Of a DNA stretch of 64,000 bases, positions 1-8,383 are shown piece after piece. Below the pieces are notes generated by a model that was not told where the DNA came from, searched no databases, and was given only the letters and a program-made list of their open reading frames with translations. Position 1 is the first letter of the stretch, and each line of letters begins with the position of its first letter. Source of the DNA: Synechococcus sp. C9 (GTDB lineage: Bacteria; Cyanobacteriota; Cyanobacteriia; Gloeomargaritales; Gloeomargaritaceae); assembly GCF_022984075.1 (NCBI RefSeq), contig NZ_JALAAD010000001.1:2678501-2742500 (forward strand). The letters are read 5' to 3'. The position numbers and the translations under genes are program-made.

Positions 1-2007
1 CTTAGTCATGTGAAAATTCTTGACCCGGCGGTGGGTTCTGGAGCTTTTCCGTTGGGGATGATGCAGGTGATTTTAAGCCTACGTCAGGTGGTGGCTCGCC
101 GGGAAGGGATGACAGTAGAACGGGGCAGTTTACTCATCAGCGAATGGAAGCGGGAAATTATTGCTAATAATCTTTACGGGGTGGATATTAAACCAGAAGC
201 GGTGGAGATTGCAAAATTGCGGTTGTGGCTATCGCTAGTGGTAGATATTCCTCGAATTGAGGATGTAGAACCTTTGCCCAATTTGGATTATAAACTGATG
301 TGCGGCGATTCACTCATCACGACAATCAATGGTGAACATATCATCCCTGACCCCCGTAAATCGGAATTACAACTGAGTTTGATGGTTAGTCCTTTGCAAG
401 CAGAAATTCAAAAGTTAGTTGAATTAGAGAAAAAGTTTTATTTTGTGAATGCGGAAGAACGCAACGCTCTGCGAACTGAGATTTTGAACATAGAAAGAAA
501 TATATTTATCACGGCTATTCAGAATCAACGTAAGCTATTAGAAGATAAAAGAAAGCTCAAAGAAGCCGGTTTGCTTTCAGCGACAAGAGTTAATAAAGCA
601 ATGCAGGACGAATATGACCGTATTTTATTATCTATTCAAAGATTAAATGAATTTGAGGCAGAGGTATTGAGAGGGGAACGGTCGCTGACATTTTTCCAGT
701 ATCCCCTACACTTCCAGGATGTGTTTCAACAGGGGGGATTTGATATTGTGATTGGCAACCCACCCTATGTACGCCAAGAACAAATTAAAGACTTGAAACC
801 AGCGTTACAGCGGGAGTACGAATGTTATACAGGCAGAGCCGATTTGTTTGTTTATTTCTATGAACAGGGATTGAATTTACTTAAACCGGGTGGGTATCTC
901 ACCTATATTTCCTCTAATAAATATATGCGTAGTAGTTATGGGGAAAAATTGCGGGATTTTTTAGGAAATAAAAGTAAAATTTTGCATCTGATAGATTTTG
1001 GGGATACGAATGTATTTGAAGAAGCGATTGCTTATCCAAGTATTATCCTATTACAGAAAGATGCGCCCAAACAAGACACCAACTCAGTCAAAGCATTAAC
1101 CTGGAGTCAGGATGAACCCCTCGACAATTTTCCAGCAGTTTTTAAGCAACGCAGTATTCTGATTTTACAAAAGGAATTAACTCGTGATGGTTGGCGGTTG
1201 GAGTCTCCATCAGTTTTACGCTTGTTGGAAAAACTCCGCAAAGCCGGTACACCCTTGGGGGAATATGTCAACGGACGGTTTTACTATGGGATTAAAACAG
1301 GGCTGAATGAAGCGTTTGTAGTGGATCGGGCGACGCGGGATAGATTGATTGCTGAACACCCCTCTTCTGCTGAAATTCTCAAGCCATTTCTACGGGGAAA
1401 AGATGTGAAAAGATGGTGTGTGGATTATCAGGATTTGTGGTTAATTTTTACTCGTCGAGGGACTGAGATCGAGAAATACCCCGCAATTAAGAAGCATTTA
1501 GACAACTATAAGGATCAACTTCTGAACAGAGCAACATCCCATTTACATCCTTGGTATGAACTTCAACAGCCTCAAGAAGGATGCTGGCAGGAGTTTGAGC
1601 GACTGAAGATTATTCTTGGTAGATTTATGGATAAACCAACTTTCGCATTTGATAGGGAGAAGTTTTTTCATAATGATGCTCTTTACATGATTTCAGGAGT
1701 TAGTGAGTATGTAGTTGCAATTTTAAACTCGTCAATAAGTTGGTGGTTTTTGAGGCAAATATGCACAGATTTACAAAACGGATATTTGCAGGCTTTTCAG
1801 AAGGATTTATTTCAAATCCCCATTCCCCCAGCCTCAGAACACGACAAAGAAGTGATTTGTTCTCTAGTGCAAAAATGCCTAGATTCTAGGGGACAAGGGG
1901 TAGAGCAATGGGAGCAAGAAATAGATGAGATTGTCGCTCGTTTATACGGTTTGACCGAGACAGAACGAGCCATCATCACAGAGAGGGACAATGATCGACG
2001 GGTTTGA
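1..2007 (+). CDS. N6-adenine DNA methyltransferase, Eco57I/PglX-like (5' truncated by window edge)
   Basis: The frame is open to base 1, so the true start is upstream. Visible are the SAM-binding motif I (DPAVGSGAFP, residues about 5-14 from the GTG at 10) and the catalytic motif IV NPPY near residue 249, the hallmark of gamma-class amino-methylating enzymes. The C-terminal half resembles the target-recognition region of Eco57I/TaqI-type methylases. It probably modifies host DNA as the self-marking half of a restriction-like system with the PLD-helicase at 3692-6958. It is on the same strand as that gene but separated from it by toxin-antitoxin genes. The missing N-terminus could carry a nuclease domain (type IIG) or belong to a PglX-like enzyme; this cannot be decided here. 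Confidence 0.85.
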   Translation, partial: LSHVKILDPAVGSGAFPLGMMQVILSLRQVVARREGMTVERGSLLISEWKREIIANNLYGVDIKPEAVEIAKLRLWLSLVVDIPRIEDVEPLPNLDYKLMCGDSLITTINGEHIIPDPRKSELQLSLMVSPLQAEIQKLVELEKKFYFVNAEERNALRTEILNIERNIFITAIQNQRKLLEDKRKLKEAGLLSATRVNKAMQDEYDRILLSIQRLNEFEAEVLRGERSLTFFQYPLHFQDVFQQGGFDIVIGNPPYVRQEQIKDLKPALQREYECYTGRADLFVYFYEQGLNLLKPGGYLTYISSNKYMRSSYGEKLRDFLGNKSKILHLIDFGDTNVFEEAIAYPSIILLQKDAPKQDTNSVKALTWSQDEPLDNFPAVFKQRSILILQKELTRDGWRLESPSVLRLLEKLRKAGTPLGEYVNGRFYYGIKTGLNEAFVVDRATRDRLIAEHPSSAEILKPFLRGKDVKRWCVDYQDLWLIFTRRGTEIEKYPAIKKHLDNYKDQLLNRATSHLHPWYELQQPQEGCWQEFERLKIILGRFMDKPTFAFDREKFFHNDALYMISGVSEYVVAILNSSISWWFLRQICTDLQNGYLQAFQKDLFQIPIPPASEHDKEVICSLVQKCLDSRGQGVEQWEQEIDEIVARLYGLTETERAIITERDNDRRV

Positions 2008-2136
2008 ACTCTCTGACTATGCCCGCTTCCAGATGCAAGATCAGATTTTGGAGGTAGATGGCTGCGAGTGATTGTCAACCCAACGGTTAATCCCCAACAA
2101 GTTGTTACGGTCTTTTTTGATAGGAGAGTTAAATGA
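1991..2136 (+). pseudogene. Remnant of a DUF4258 (toxin-like) gene
   Basis: An ATG at 1991, inside the end of the methylase gene, starts a peptide (MIDGFELSDYARFQMQ...) that looks like the N-terminus of DUF4258 proteins, but it stops after 25 codons. In another frame, 2059-2136 encodes LRVIVNPTVNPQQVVTVF followed by FDRRVK and a stop, which looks like the C-terminus of the same family. The middle is missing and the frame has shifted, so an internal deletion is likely. The stop overlaps the next start (ATGA at 2133), the usual layout of DUF4258/DUF2283 pairs, in which DUF4258 is presumed to be the toxin. Confidence 0.6.
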
Positions 2137-2333
2137 AAGTAACCGTGCATAAAGATGATGATGCCCTTTATTTACGGCTCGACGATACCCCCATCATTGA
2201 GTCCGAAGAAGTAAGCGATGGCATTATTCTGGATTACAACGCTGAGGGTAAAGTGATTGGCATTGAAATCCTTTACATTAGCCAGCGCAGTCCCAACTCC
2301 TGGCAACAAATTCTTCTGGAAACAACAACTTAG
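2133..2333 (+). CDS. DUF2283 family protein (putative antitoxin of a DUF4258/DUF2283 pair)
   Basis: This 66-residue protein starts at an ATG preceded by a good ribosome site (AGGAGAG). It has the compact beta-rich pattern of DUF2283: an initial VTVHKDDDALYLRL strand pair, then GIILDYNAEGKVIGIEIL. Such proteins commonly sit directly downstream of a DUF4258 gene and are presumed antitoxins. Here the start overlaps the stop of the DUF4258 remnant by four bases. With its partner broken, it is probably an orphan left in the transposon cargo. Function is inferred from family context only. Confidence 0.7.
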   Translation: MKVTVHKDDDALYLRLDDTPIIESEEVSDGIILDYNAEGKVIGIEILYISQRSPNSWQQILLETTT

Positions 2334-2369
2334 TGATAAAGAGAGGTAACTGAGCGTCAATCCAAATGT

Positions 2370-2612
2370 TCATGCAGTCAATCGAGGAAAGTCAGTACGT
2401 CGTGTAGCAAATAGCAAGCAAGCTTGAATGTCTTCAGGCTCTAGATCAGGAAAATCTTCCAAAATCTCTTTGACACTGACGTTTTCAGCCAGCATTTCTA
2501 AAATATCACTCACTCGAATTCTCATTCCTCGAATGCAAGGACGACCGCCACACTGACCAAGTGATAAAGAATAGCACCTGACAGCTAAATGACCATAAAA
2601 ATTATTACTCAA
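2370..2612 (-). CDS. DUF433 family protein (orphan antitoxin-like)
   Basis: The 80-residue product contains the DUF433 signature CGGRPCIRGMRIRVSDILE followed by a helical segment ending in EDFPDLEPEDIQACLLFA. DUF433 proteins are small winged-helix-like DNA-binding proteins usually paired with a PIN-like DUF5615 toxin. No such toxin is present downstream; the next 40 bases lead into the convergent DUF2283 gene. The only in-frame start before the domain is a TTG at 2612, and the first 15 residues are unlike the family, so the N-terminus may be decayed. It is probably a solitary antitoxin or a degraded module. Confidence 0.6.
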   Translation of the reverse strand: MSNNFYGHLAVRCYSLSLGQCGGRPCIRGMRIRVSDILEMLAENVSVKEILEDFPDLEPEDIQACLLFATRRTDFPRLTA

Positions 2613-2660
2613 CCGTACACAGAATTTGGTACACTGAATAAATAATGAGATTTTATAACT

Positions 2661-3113
2661 ATGGCTACAGTTTCCTCCCGTGATTTAGTTGCTCCCGCCC
2701 GAAAGGTAGAAGCAATCCAACATGACCCCCTCGCTATAGCTAGAGCTAAAGGAACGCAAATCAAAGCCAAGATTCTAGCCGAATCTGTTAGTAGTCAAAC
2801 GATCATTCGTATTTTGAAAATTTCTCGCCCAGTTCTGGATAAATACCGCAAGCAGGGTTTAATCCTAGCACTACCACAGGGACACAGAAGCTACATCTAT
2901 CCTCTTTGGCAGATTCATAAAGGTAAAATTCTCCCAGGTCTGCCACAAGTATTAGCTGAACTCTCAGGCATTTCTGATTGGGGAAAAGCTATTTTTCTGA
3001 CCACTGGCGACCTGCGACTGAATAATGCAACTCCTATTGATTGTTTACGGCAAGGTAAAGTGAAAGAAGTGATCGCCGCCGCTCAATTGTATGGTCATCA
3101 CTCCGCAACCTAG
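2661..3113 (+). CDS. Xre/MbcA/ParS-type antitoxin of a RES toxin
   Basis: This 150-residue protein is encoded immediately upstream of, and overlapping by 23 bases, the RES-domain gene. The N-terminal part (about residues 20-70) looks like a helix-turn-helix module; the C-terminal part (about 75-145) resembles the MbcA/ParS toxin-binding domain, with PGLPQVLAELSG and a conserved-looking GDLRLNNATPID stretch. In known pairs the antitoxin blocks the toxin NAD site and represses the operon. An AT-rich stretch with a TACACT/AATAAATAATG segment directly upstream probably holds the promoter. It stabilises the mobile element or acts in abortive defence; that role is inferred. Confidence 0.75.
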   Translation: MATVSSRDLVAPARKVEAIQHDPLAIARAKGTQIKAKILAESVSSQTIIRILKISRPVLDKYRKQGLILALPQGHRSYIYPLWQIHKGKILPGLPQVLAELSGISDWGKAIFLTTGDLRLNNATPIDCLRQGKVKEVIAAAQLYGHHSAT

Positions 3114-3690
3114 CCCCCACCCCGATCCACCTTCAGACTTTGACCAAAGACAATTACCCACAATTTCTATTACTGAACCACTCTATCGTTTTCATGCTAA
3201 TCAATATCAAGCCATCTATTTTTCCACTAAAGGAAATGGTAGATTTGATGGTAGAAACCAGGGTTATGGAATTTGTTACACAGGCATTGATGTCTATGTA
3301 GCATTTATCGAAACATTTGGTAGAACCTTGGGTAATAAAGCTGTAGCCTCAGCCGATCTTCGCTCCAGAACCTTATCAAAAATCACCGCAAATCGCCCTC
3401 TTATCCTTGTAAATATCACAGGTAGAAATCTGGTAAAAATTGGAGCAGACAGTAGGCTTTCATCAGGGGATTACGAAACATCTCGCACATGGGCAAAAGC
3501 CATATTTAATCATCCTAGCCAGCCGGATGGAATTTACTACCGTTCCCGCCATGATGATCAACGATTTTGTTGCGGGCTGTTTGATCGAGTTAAAGACCAC
3601 CTTACAGAAATTGGTCAAGGCAATTTAATAGACAACCATCCTGAGCTTCTGGCTGATATACTTAACCATTATGATTATGGCTTGATTTAA
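3091..3690 (+). CDS. RES-domain toxin (NAD+-degrading type)
   Basis: The 199-residue product has the RES-domain layout: an arginine in LYRFHA (near residue 32), a glutamate in VAFIETFG (near residue 74) and a serine in GIYYRSRHD (near residue 150), the three residues for which the family is named. Characterised RES toxins consume NAD+, with ADP-ribosyltransferase-like folds. The coding sequence starts inside the end of the antitoxin gene, so translation is probably coupled. The helicase gene starts one base after its stop codon, so the toxin is embedded in the restriction-like cargo operon. Confidence 0.8.
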   Translation: MVITPQPSPHPDPPSDFDQRQLPTISITEPLYRFHANQYQAIYFSTKGNGRFDGRNQGYGICYTGIDVYVAFIETFGRTLGNKAVASADLRSRTLSKITANRPLILVNITGRNLVKIGADSRLSSGDYETSRTWAKAIFNHPSQPDGIYYRSRHDDQRFCCGLFDRVKDHLTEIGQGNLIDNHPELLADILNHYDYGLI

Positions 3691-3691
3691 G

Positions 3692-6600
3692 ATGCCCTTA
3701 CCGGACTATATTGACAACACCCAGCACACCCTCGAAGCGATCCTCCGAGAACTCATCCAAACGCAAGAACAAACGACCCTCGACATCGCCACCGGATTTT
3801 TCCGTATCGAAGCCTGGGTGAAATTAGAACATCCTCTCAACCGTCTTACGCATCTACGACTTTTGATTGGGCGTGACCCCAGCATCCAACCCGCCGAACG
3901 CAGTTACATCAACTTACAAAAAGTGTTTCAAAAGGATATACAGACTCAACTAGAACAGACTGAGTTTAATCTTGCATACAAAGAGCAAATAGACCGTCTT
4001 ATTGCCTACCTCAGTAGGGAAACTGTTGAGGTGCGTCTCTATGGTGGTAAAGAGAATACAACAGCATCTTTTCTTCATGCTAAAGCCTATATTTTTGATG
4101 ATTATAGTATTATTGGCTCCAGCAACTTTACCCCTTCAGGACTAGAAGGTAATACAGAACTTAATGTTTTGATAAAACAGAGTGCCATTGCCAGAGACCT
4201 GAGAAATAACTGGTTTGCCAAATTTTGGAATCATGAGAGTGTGGATACGGAATATAAACAGAAACTAATTAACATTTTAGAAGCATCTAAATTTGGTAGC
4301 CGAGCTTACACCCCCTATCAAGTTTTTGTCAAAGCCCTTTATGAACTATTCAAAGAAGAAACTACGATTGATGAACATAACCGTACCACATTAGAACTGG
4401 CAAACTTTCAACAACAGGGTTTTGAACAAGCCGTCCGCCTGATTAACCGCCATCACGCTTGTATGATTGCCGATGCGGTGGGGCTGGGTAAAACCTACAT
4501 TGCCTTGCGCCTTATGGAGTATTACTTGACACAAGATCGGCGACCTGGTCATGTACCCCGTGCTTTGGTTATCTGTCCCGCCCAACTACGAGATTTAGTC
4601 TGGCGTAAAAAACTTGATGAATTTGGCATTAAAGCCGATATTGTTTCCCAAGAAGAAATTGCTCGGACAGGCTTTGAAATTAGAAACTACACGAAGCACG
4701 ATATTATTGTCGTTGATGAATCCCACAACTTCCGTAACTCTGGCACAAATCGTTACAACAACCTGCAAAAGATACTTGCCAGTGGTAAACGAGATAAAAA
4801 AGTTATACTACTCACCGCCACTCCGATTAACAATAGCATTTTTGATTTGTACCATCAATTTATGCTGATGGCTAGAAATAATCCCAACTATTACCGAGAA
4901 TGGGGGATTAGTAATCTCACCAGCTTTTTTAAGGCTTTGAACCGAGGTCAAATTGAAATTACAGAACTGTTATTTCTGGGCATGGTACGCCGTTCTCGAC
5001 TGGATGTTATCAAAAGGCAAAAGGCTGGTGAACCCGTAGTCATCGATGGCAAAGAAGTGCGATTTCCACAAAGACAACTCGAAAAGTTCACCTATAATTT
5101 TGAAGAGAATTATGCCGGACTATATGCTCGCCTTGCAGAGCAAATTGATCAACTCCATTTAGCTCCTTACAATATCAACTCATTTAAGTTAAAACTAAAT
5201 TCAGAAGAACAAGCACAGATGAAGCGTAATGAGGCTCTGGTAGCATTGATGAAAACGCTTTGGTTAAAACGCTTGGAAAGTTCATTAACTGCATTTCAAA
5301 ATAGTATTGAGAACCAACGCAAATTTCAGACAGAGTTTAATGAGTGTTTAAGTAGTGGTAAACTATTGGATACTCGGACATTTCGCAAAATACTCACCGC
5401 CGAAATTGATGAACAGGAAATTGTTGATCTAAATGCGCTAATCGAGAGCCTACAACCTGTTGACCCCAAAGAATATAATATCAGTGAACTACAAAAACAA
5501 ATTCATCATGATTTTACTACATTGGAAAATATTACCAATACACTCACACAAATTCGCCAGGGGTTCGCACAGGGCTTAGGAGCGAATGATAAAAAATTAG
5601 AATCTTTCAAAAACCTGCTAACAAATCAACTCCAAAGACAAAAAATCATTATTTTCAGTTATTTCAAAGATACGGCAAAATATTTGTATAATGAACTAAT
5701 CACAGATAAACTGTGGCTACAAAATATGGGTTCTCCGAAAATTGATTTAATCACTGGGGACACTAAAGGAAAGGAACGGGCAGATAAAGTTAAACGATTT
5801 TCTCCTCATTCTAATTGTAAAAGCGATGAAGAAACTCAAGAGTGTTTAGCCAATCCAATTGATATTTTAATCTGTACGGATGTGTTATCTGAAGGGCAAA
5901 ATCTTCAGGATGCCGGGGTATTAGTTAACTATGATTTGCATTGGAACCCAGTTCGTATGATTCAGAGAGCAGGACGTATAGACCGAATTGGTACTACTTT
6001 TGAAACGCTTTACATTTACAATTGCTTTCCTGAAGAAGGACTAGAAAAACTATTGGGATTAGTTGAAAGATTACAACAACGAATTGCCACAATTGACCGG
6101 GAAGTAGGACTCGATGGAAGTGTGTTAGGCGAAGCCATTTCTGAACGCTCCCTAGAAGAATTGAGGAAACTAAAGCAGGCAGACACAGATGCGGAAAAAG
6201 CCATTATTCTTGAGGAGCTAGAAGGAATTTCAGAATTAATTTCTTTAGATGAAATGCGCCTACCGCTCGCGGAATTTTTGAACCAAAGAGGGAGTGCATT
6301 GATTGAAGAGATTCCCATGGGAATCCACAGCACTCGTGATGGTAGAGAAGGGGTTTTTTTAGCATTTCAAGCCAAAGGACGTACTGCTTGGTATTTCTAC
6401 CCCCGTATTGATGGCAATATCGTCACTGACCGTCAGCAATTTGGTTCGCAGATAATTACTGATAAACGGCGTATTTTCAAAATGCTTCAATGTACTGAAA
6501 GTGATTACCCCGATCCAGAAAACCTTCCCCCTGTTCCTTTTAACAAAGAAATTTTTACGATTCTTGAGGGTGCCATTCAGAATGTAATAAATGACTTCCG

Positions 6601-6958
6601 TAAACAAGCCGGTATGCAACGAATCAAACCGAAACTCTCAAAAGTTCTTCAGCAAATTGCTCTTGCTTTGGAAGCAAATAATTCATTTCAAGATGAAACA
6701 GATCAAGAGCAAAAAGAACGTGTTTTCAGAATTATCACCACTTCTGAAAACTTGCGAGTCTATGAACCGGATATAAAACAGATTTGGGAAGATTATCGTA
6801 CCAATCATAGGGATGACATCAATTGGCTAAGCAATCGGCTAGACGAGTATTTTATAGAAAATGAAATTGGACAAGATTTATTAGACTCAGAGCCAACCAT
6901 GTCAGAATTTATCACAAAAGAGGATGTTCAATTAGTCTGCTATGAATGGTTTGAATGA
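3692..6958 (+). CDS. PLD-like nuclease fused to SNF2-family helicase
   Basis: This 1088-residue protein has two parts. The N-terminal 180 residues contain one HKD-type phospholipase D motif (HAKAYIF...GSSNFTPSGL, around residues 128-155), a nuclease signature in several defence systems. Residues from about 245 onward form a superfamily 2 helicase: Walker A GLGKT near 262, DESH box near 341, SAT-like LTATPIN near 370, and motif VI QRAGRIDRIG near 757. Similar helicases accompany N6 methylases in DISARM-, BREX- and Hma-like phage defence. Its start is one base past the RES toxin stop, and with the methylase at 1-2007 it probably forms a restriction-like system. No DUF1998 or DrmA/B gene is visible, so it is not assigned to a named system. 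Confidence 0.85.
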   Translation: MPLPDYIDNTQHTLEAILRELIQTQEQTTLDIATGFFRIEAWVKLEHPLNRLTHLRLLIGRDPSIQPAERSYINLQKVFQKDIQTQLEQTEFNLAYKEQIDRLIAYLSRETVEVRLYGGKENTTASFLHAKAYIFDDYSIIGSSNFTPSGLEGNTELNVLIKQSAIARDLRNNWFAKFWNHESVDTEYKQKLINILEASKFGSRAYTPYQVFVKALYELFKEETTIDEHNRTTLELANFQQQGFEQAVRLINRHHACMIADAVGLGKTYIALRLMEYYLTQDRRPGHVPRALVICPAQLRDLVWRKKLDEFGIKADIVSQEEIARTGFEIRNYTKHDIIVVDESHNFRNSGTNRYNNLQKILASGKRDKKVILLTATPINNSIFDLYHQFMLMARNNPNYYREWGISNLTSFFKALNRGQIEITELLFLGMVRRSRLDVIKRQKAGEPVVIDGKEVRFPQRQLEKFTYNFEENYAGLYARLAEQIDQLHLAPYNINSFKLKLNSEEQAQMKRNEALVALMKTLWLKRLESSLTAFQNSIENQRKFQTEFNECLSSGKLLDTRTFRKILTAEIDEQEIVDLNALIESLQPVDPKEYNISELQKQIHHDFTTLENITNTLTQIRQGFAQGLGANDKKLESFKNLLTNQLQRQKIIIFSYFKDTAKYLYNELITDKLWLQNMGSPKIDLITGDTKGKERADKVKRFSPHSNCKSDEETQECLANPIDILICTDVLSEGQNLQDAGVLVNYDLHWNPVRMIQRAGRIDRIGTTFETLYIYNCFPEEGLEKLLGLVERLQQRIATIDREVGLDGSVLGEAISERSLEELRKLKQADTDAEKAIILEELEGISELISLDEMRLPLAEFLNQRGSALIEEIPMGIHSTRDGREGVFLAFQAKGRTAWYFYPRIDGNIVTDRQQFGSQIITDKRRIFKMLQCTESDYPDPENLPPVPFNKEIFTILEGAIQNVINDFRKQAGMQRIKPKLSKVLQQIALALEANNSFQDETDQEQKERVFRIITTSENLRVYEPDIKQIWEDYRTNHRDDINWLSNRLDEYFIENEIGQDLLDSEPTMSEFITKEDVQLVCYEWFE

Positions 6959-7092
6959 AAGTTAAACTACCCAGGCATTTGTATCAATTCATAGCTACTG
7001 AGAATATGCCCCAGATTGGCTCTAATTGCTAACATAGGAATCTGATTTTCAGACCTAAAAAGGTAACTTTCAGTTTTATTCATTGTAAATAA

Positions 7093-7587
7093 CTAAAAAC
7101 TTTTTTGCATTATTTGCATGGACTCGAACGTGATACCACACCGGTCGCAGTATCCAGTCCAAAGGGCTGGAATTCCAAATCTTTTTTTACACTTCGGACA
7201 CTCGGATAAGAGCCGCAACCGATGTTTTTCACACCCTGACGTTTGCTTATATTGCCACGCCAATCGGTGGTATGGAGCCTCGGCGTAACACGCCGCACAT
7301 AAACGGGATGGTTCCAACTTGATAGGGACACCACAAGGGGGCAACATCCCTAGCACCGCCTCTGGACTTATCCCCATGTACCCGGCTAAATCTGCGATTT
7401 GCTTTGCTGTGGGAAAGGGATTGAGATAAAAATGTTCTAATCGTTTGATGAACATACCCCCCAAACCACTTGCCGTTCCCAAGGCAGAAATAGTGAGATA
7501 ATTTGCACGGCGAAACCGTCCCAAGTAATGGCTCAAACTCTCACCTGGATAGGGTTCAATTTGATACAACCAAGGCTGTATTTCCAC
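7093..7587 (-). CDS. tniQ: TniQ, transposition target adaptor
   Basis: The 164-residue protein begins WLYQIEPYPGESLSHYLGRF, the TniQ N-terminal signature, and has two zinc-binding groups: CAACYAEAPYH near residues 98-108 and CPKCKKRF/CDRCG near 132-155. Its small size matches TniQ of Cas12k-associated transposons rather than the longer TnsD or Cascade-associated forms. In those systems it bridges the Cas12k-RNA complex and TnsC. The start is a GTG overlapping the tnsC stop (TAGTG). No gene lies between its stop and the convergent helicase stop. Confidence 0.88.
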   Translation of the reverse strand: MEIQPWLYQIEPYPGESLSHYLGRFRRANYLTISALGTASGLGGMFIKRLEHFYLNPFPTAKQIADLAGYMGISPEAVLGMLPPCGVPIKLEPSRLCAACYAEAPYHRLAWQYKQTSGCEKHRLRLLSECPKCKKRFGIPALWTGYCDRCGITFESMQIMQKSF

Positions 7588-8381
7588 TAATCATACCCCG
7601 CCATAACTTCTTTAAGCGTTTCCAGGTCAATCTTGAACTTCCCTTTACTTAACGCAACAATCGCCGCCTGTCGCAAAATCATATCCAGTATCCCAATGTA
7701 GCCCCGTGTTTTTTCCCGCAAAAGTTTTAACGCTGATTTGTTTGTTAGATTTGAAGGTACAGGTAATCGGAGAATATCTCGCTCCCAAATTGCTACTGTC
7801 TGCCCAAACTGTTCCGAGTGAATTACCCCCATCTGAAAATAAGCTAAAAAGCGGTTTTTGACCTGTTCATCTCGATTAATTACAGTAGTGAGGCGTTCTG
7901 TCCCCACCAAAATTACAGCAATATTCAACTTATCGTAAATGTCTCGCACATCTGCAAAAGTCTTGGGCTTGATTCGATCCGCCTCATCAATTATCAACAT
8001 TTCCACTTGGCAGTCTTTAAGAAGTCGATAGACCCGCCGCCGTAAATCCTCAATGGTTCCTTTGGTAATCTTAAATTGCAAAGATTCGATAATCAGAGTA
8101 TAAAGTTGCTTTGCACCACAATCTTGAGGCACTTCCACCAACACTACTGGGAATCTAAGCACTGAACCCGAAACTTGTTGAGACGGATGCTCCATTAAAT
8201 AACTTTTGACACCACACGATTTGCCGGTACGGGACTCCCCCACAATCCGACCCGGTTGACGACTGATGCGTTGAAGGTCTAACCAAGTATGCAAGGAACG
8301 TACCTGGTCTAATTCAACAATTTGAGACGCTTTTAGTCGCTTAATCTCCTGCTCAATATCAAGTGTTAGGGTAGTAGTCAT
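7587..8381 (-). CDS. tnsC: TnsC, AAA+ transposition regulator
   Basis: About 264 residues. Motifs: Walker A GESRTGKS near residue 50, Walker B MLIIDEADR near residue 130, sensor-like VILVGTERL near 160, and a C-terminal helical region ending LRQAAIVALSKG. These match the compact TnsC/TniB ATPases that form filaments on target DNA and recruit TnsB. An ATG at 8408 is possible, but the ATG at 8381 lies two bases after the tnsB stop and has GGAG ten bases upstream, so it is preferred. It is the middle gene of the tnsB-tnsC-tniQ operon. Confidence 0.88.
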   Translation of the reverse strand: MTTTLTLDIEQEIKRLKASQIVELDQVRSLHTWLDLQRISRQPGRIVGESRTGKSCGVKSYLMEHPSQQVSGSVLRFPVVLVEVPQDCGAKQLYTLIIESLQFKITKGTIEDLRRRVYRLLKDCQVEMLIIDEADRIKPKTFADVRDIYDKLNIAVILVGTERLTTVINRDEQVKNRFLAYFQMGVIHSEQFGQTVAIWERDILRLPVPSNLTNKSALKLLREKTRGYIGILDMILRQAAIVALSKGKFKIDLETLKEVMAGYD

Positions 8382-8383
8382 AC

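Noticed and set aside
3692-6958. Calling the cargo DISARM or BREX
   Set aside because: Only a methylase and a PLD-helicase are visible; DUF1998 (DrmA/B), PglZ or BrxC genes are not seen, so no named system is supported.
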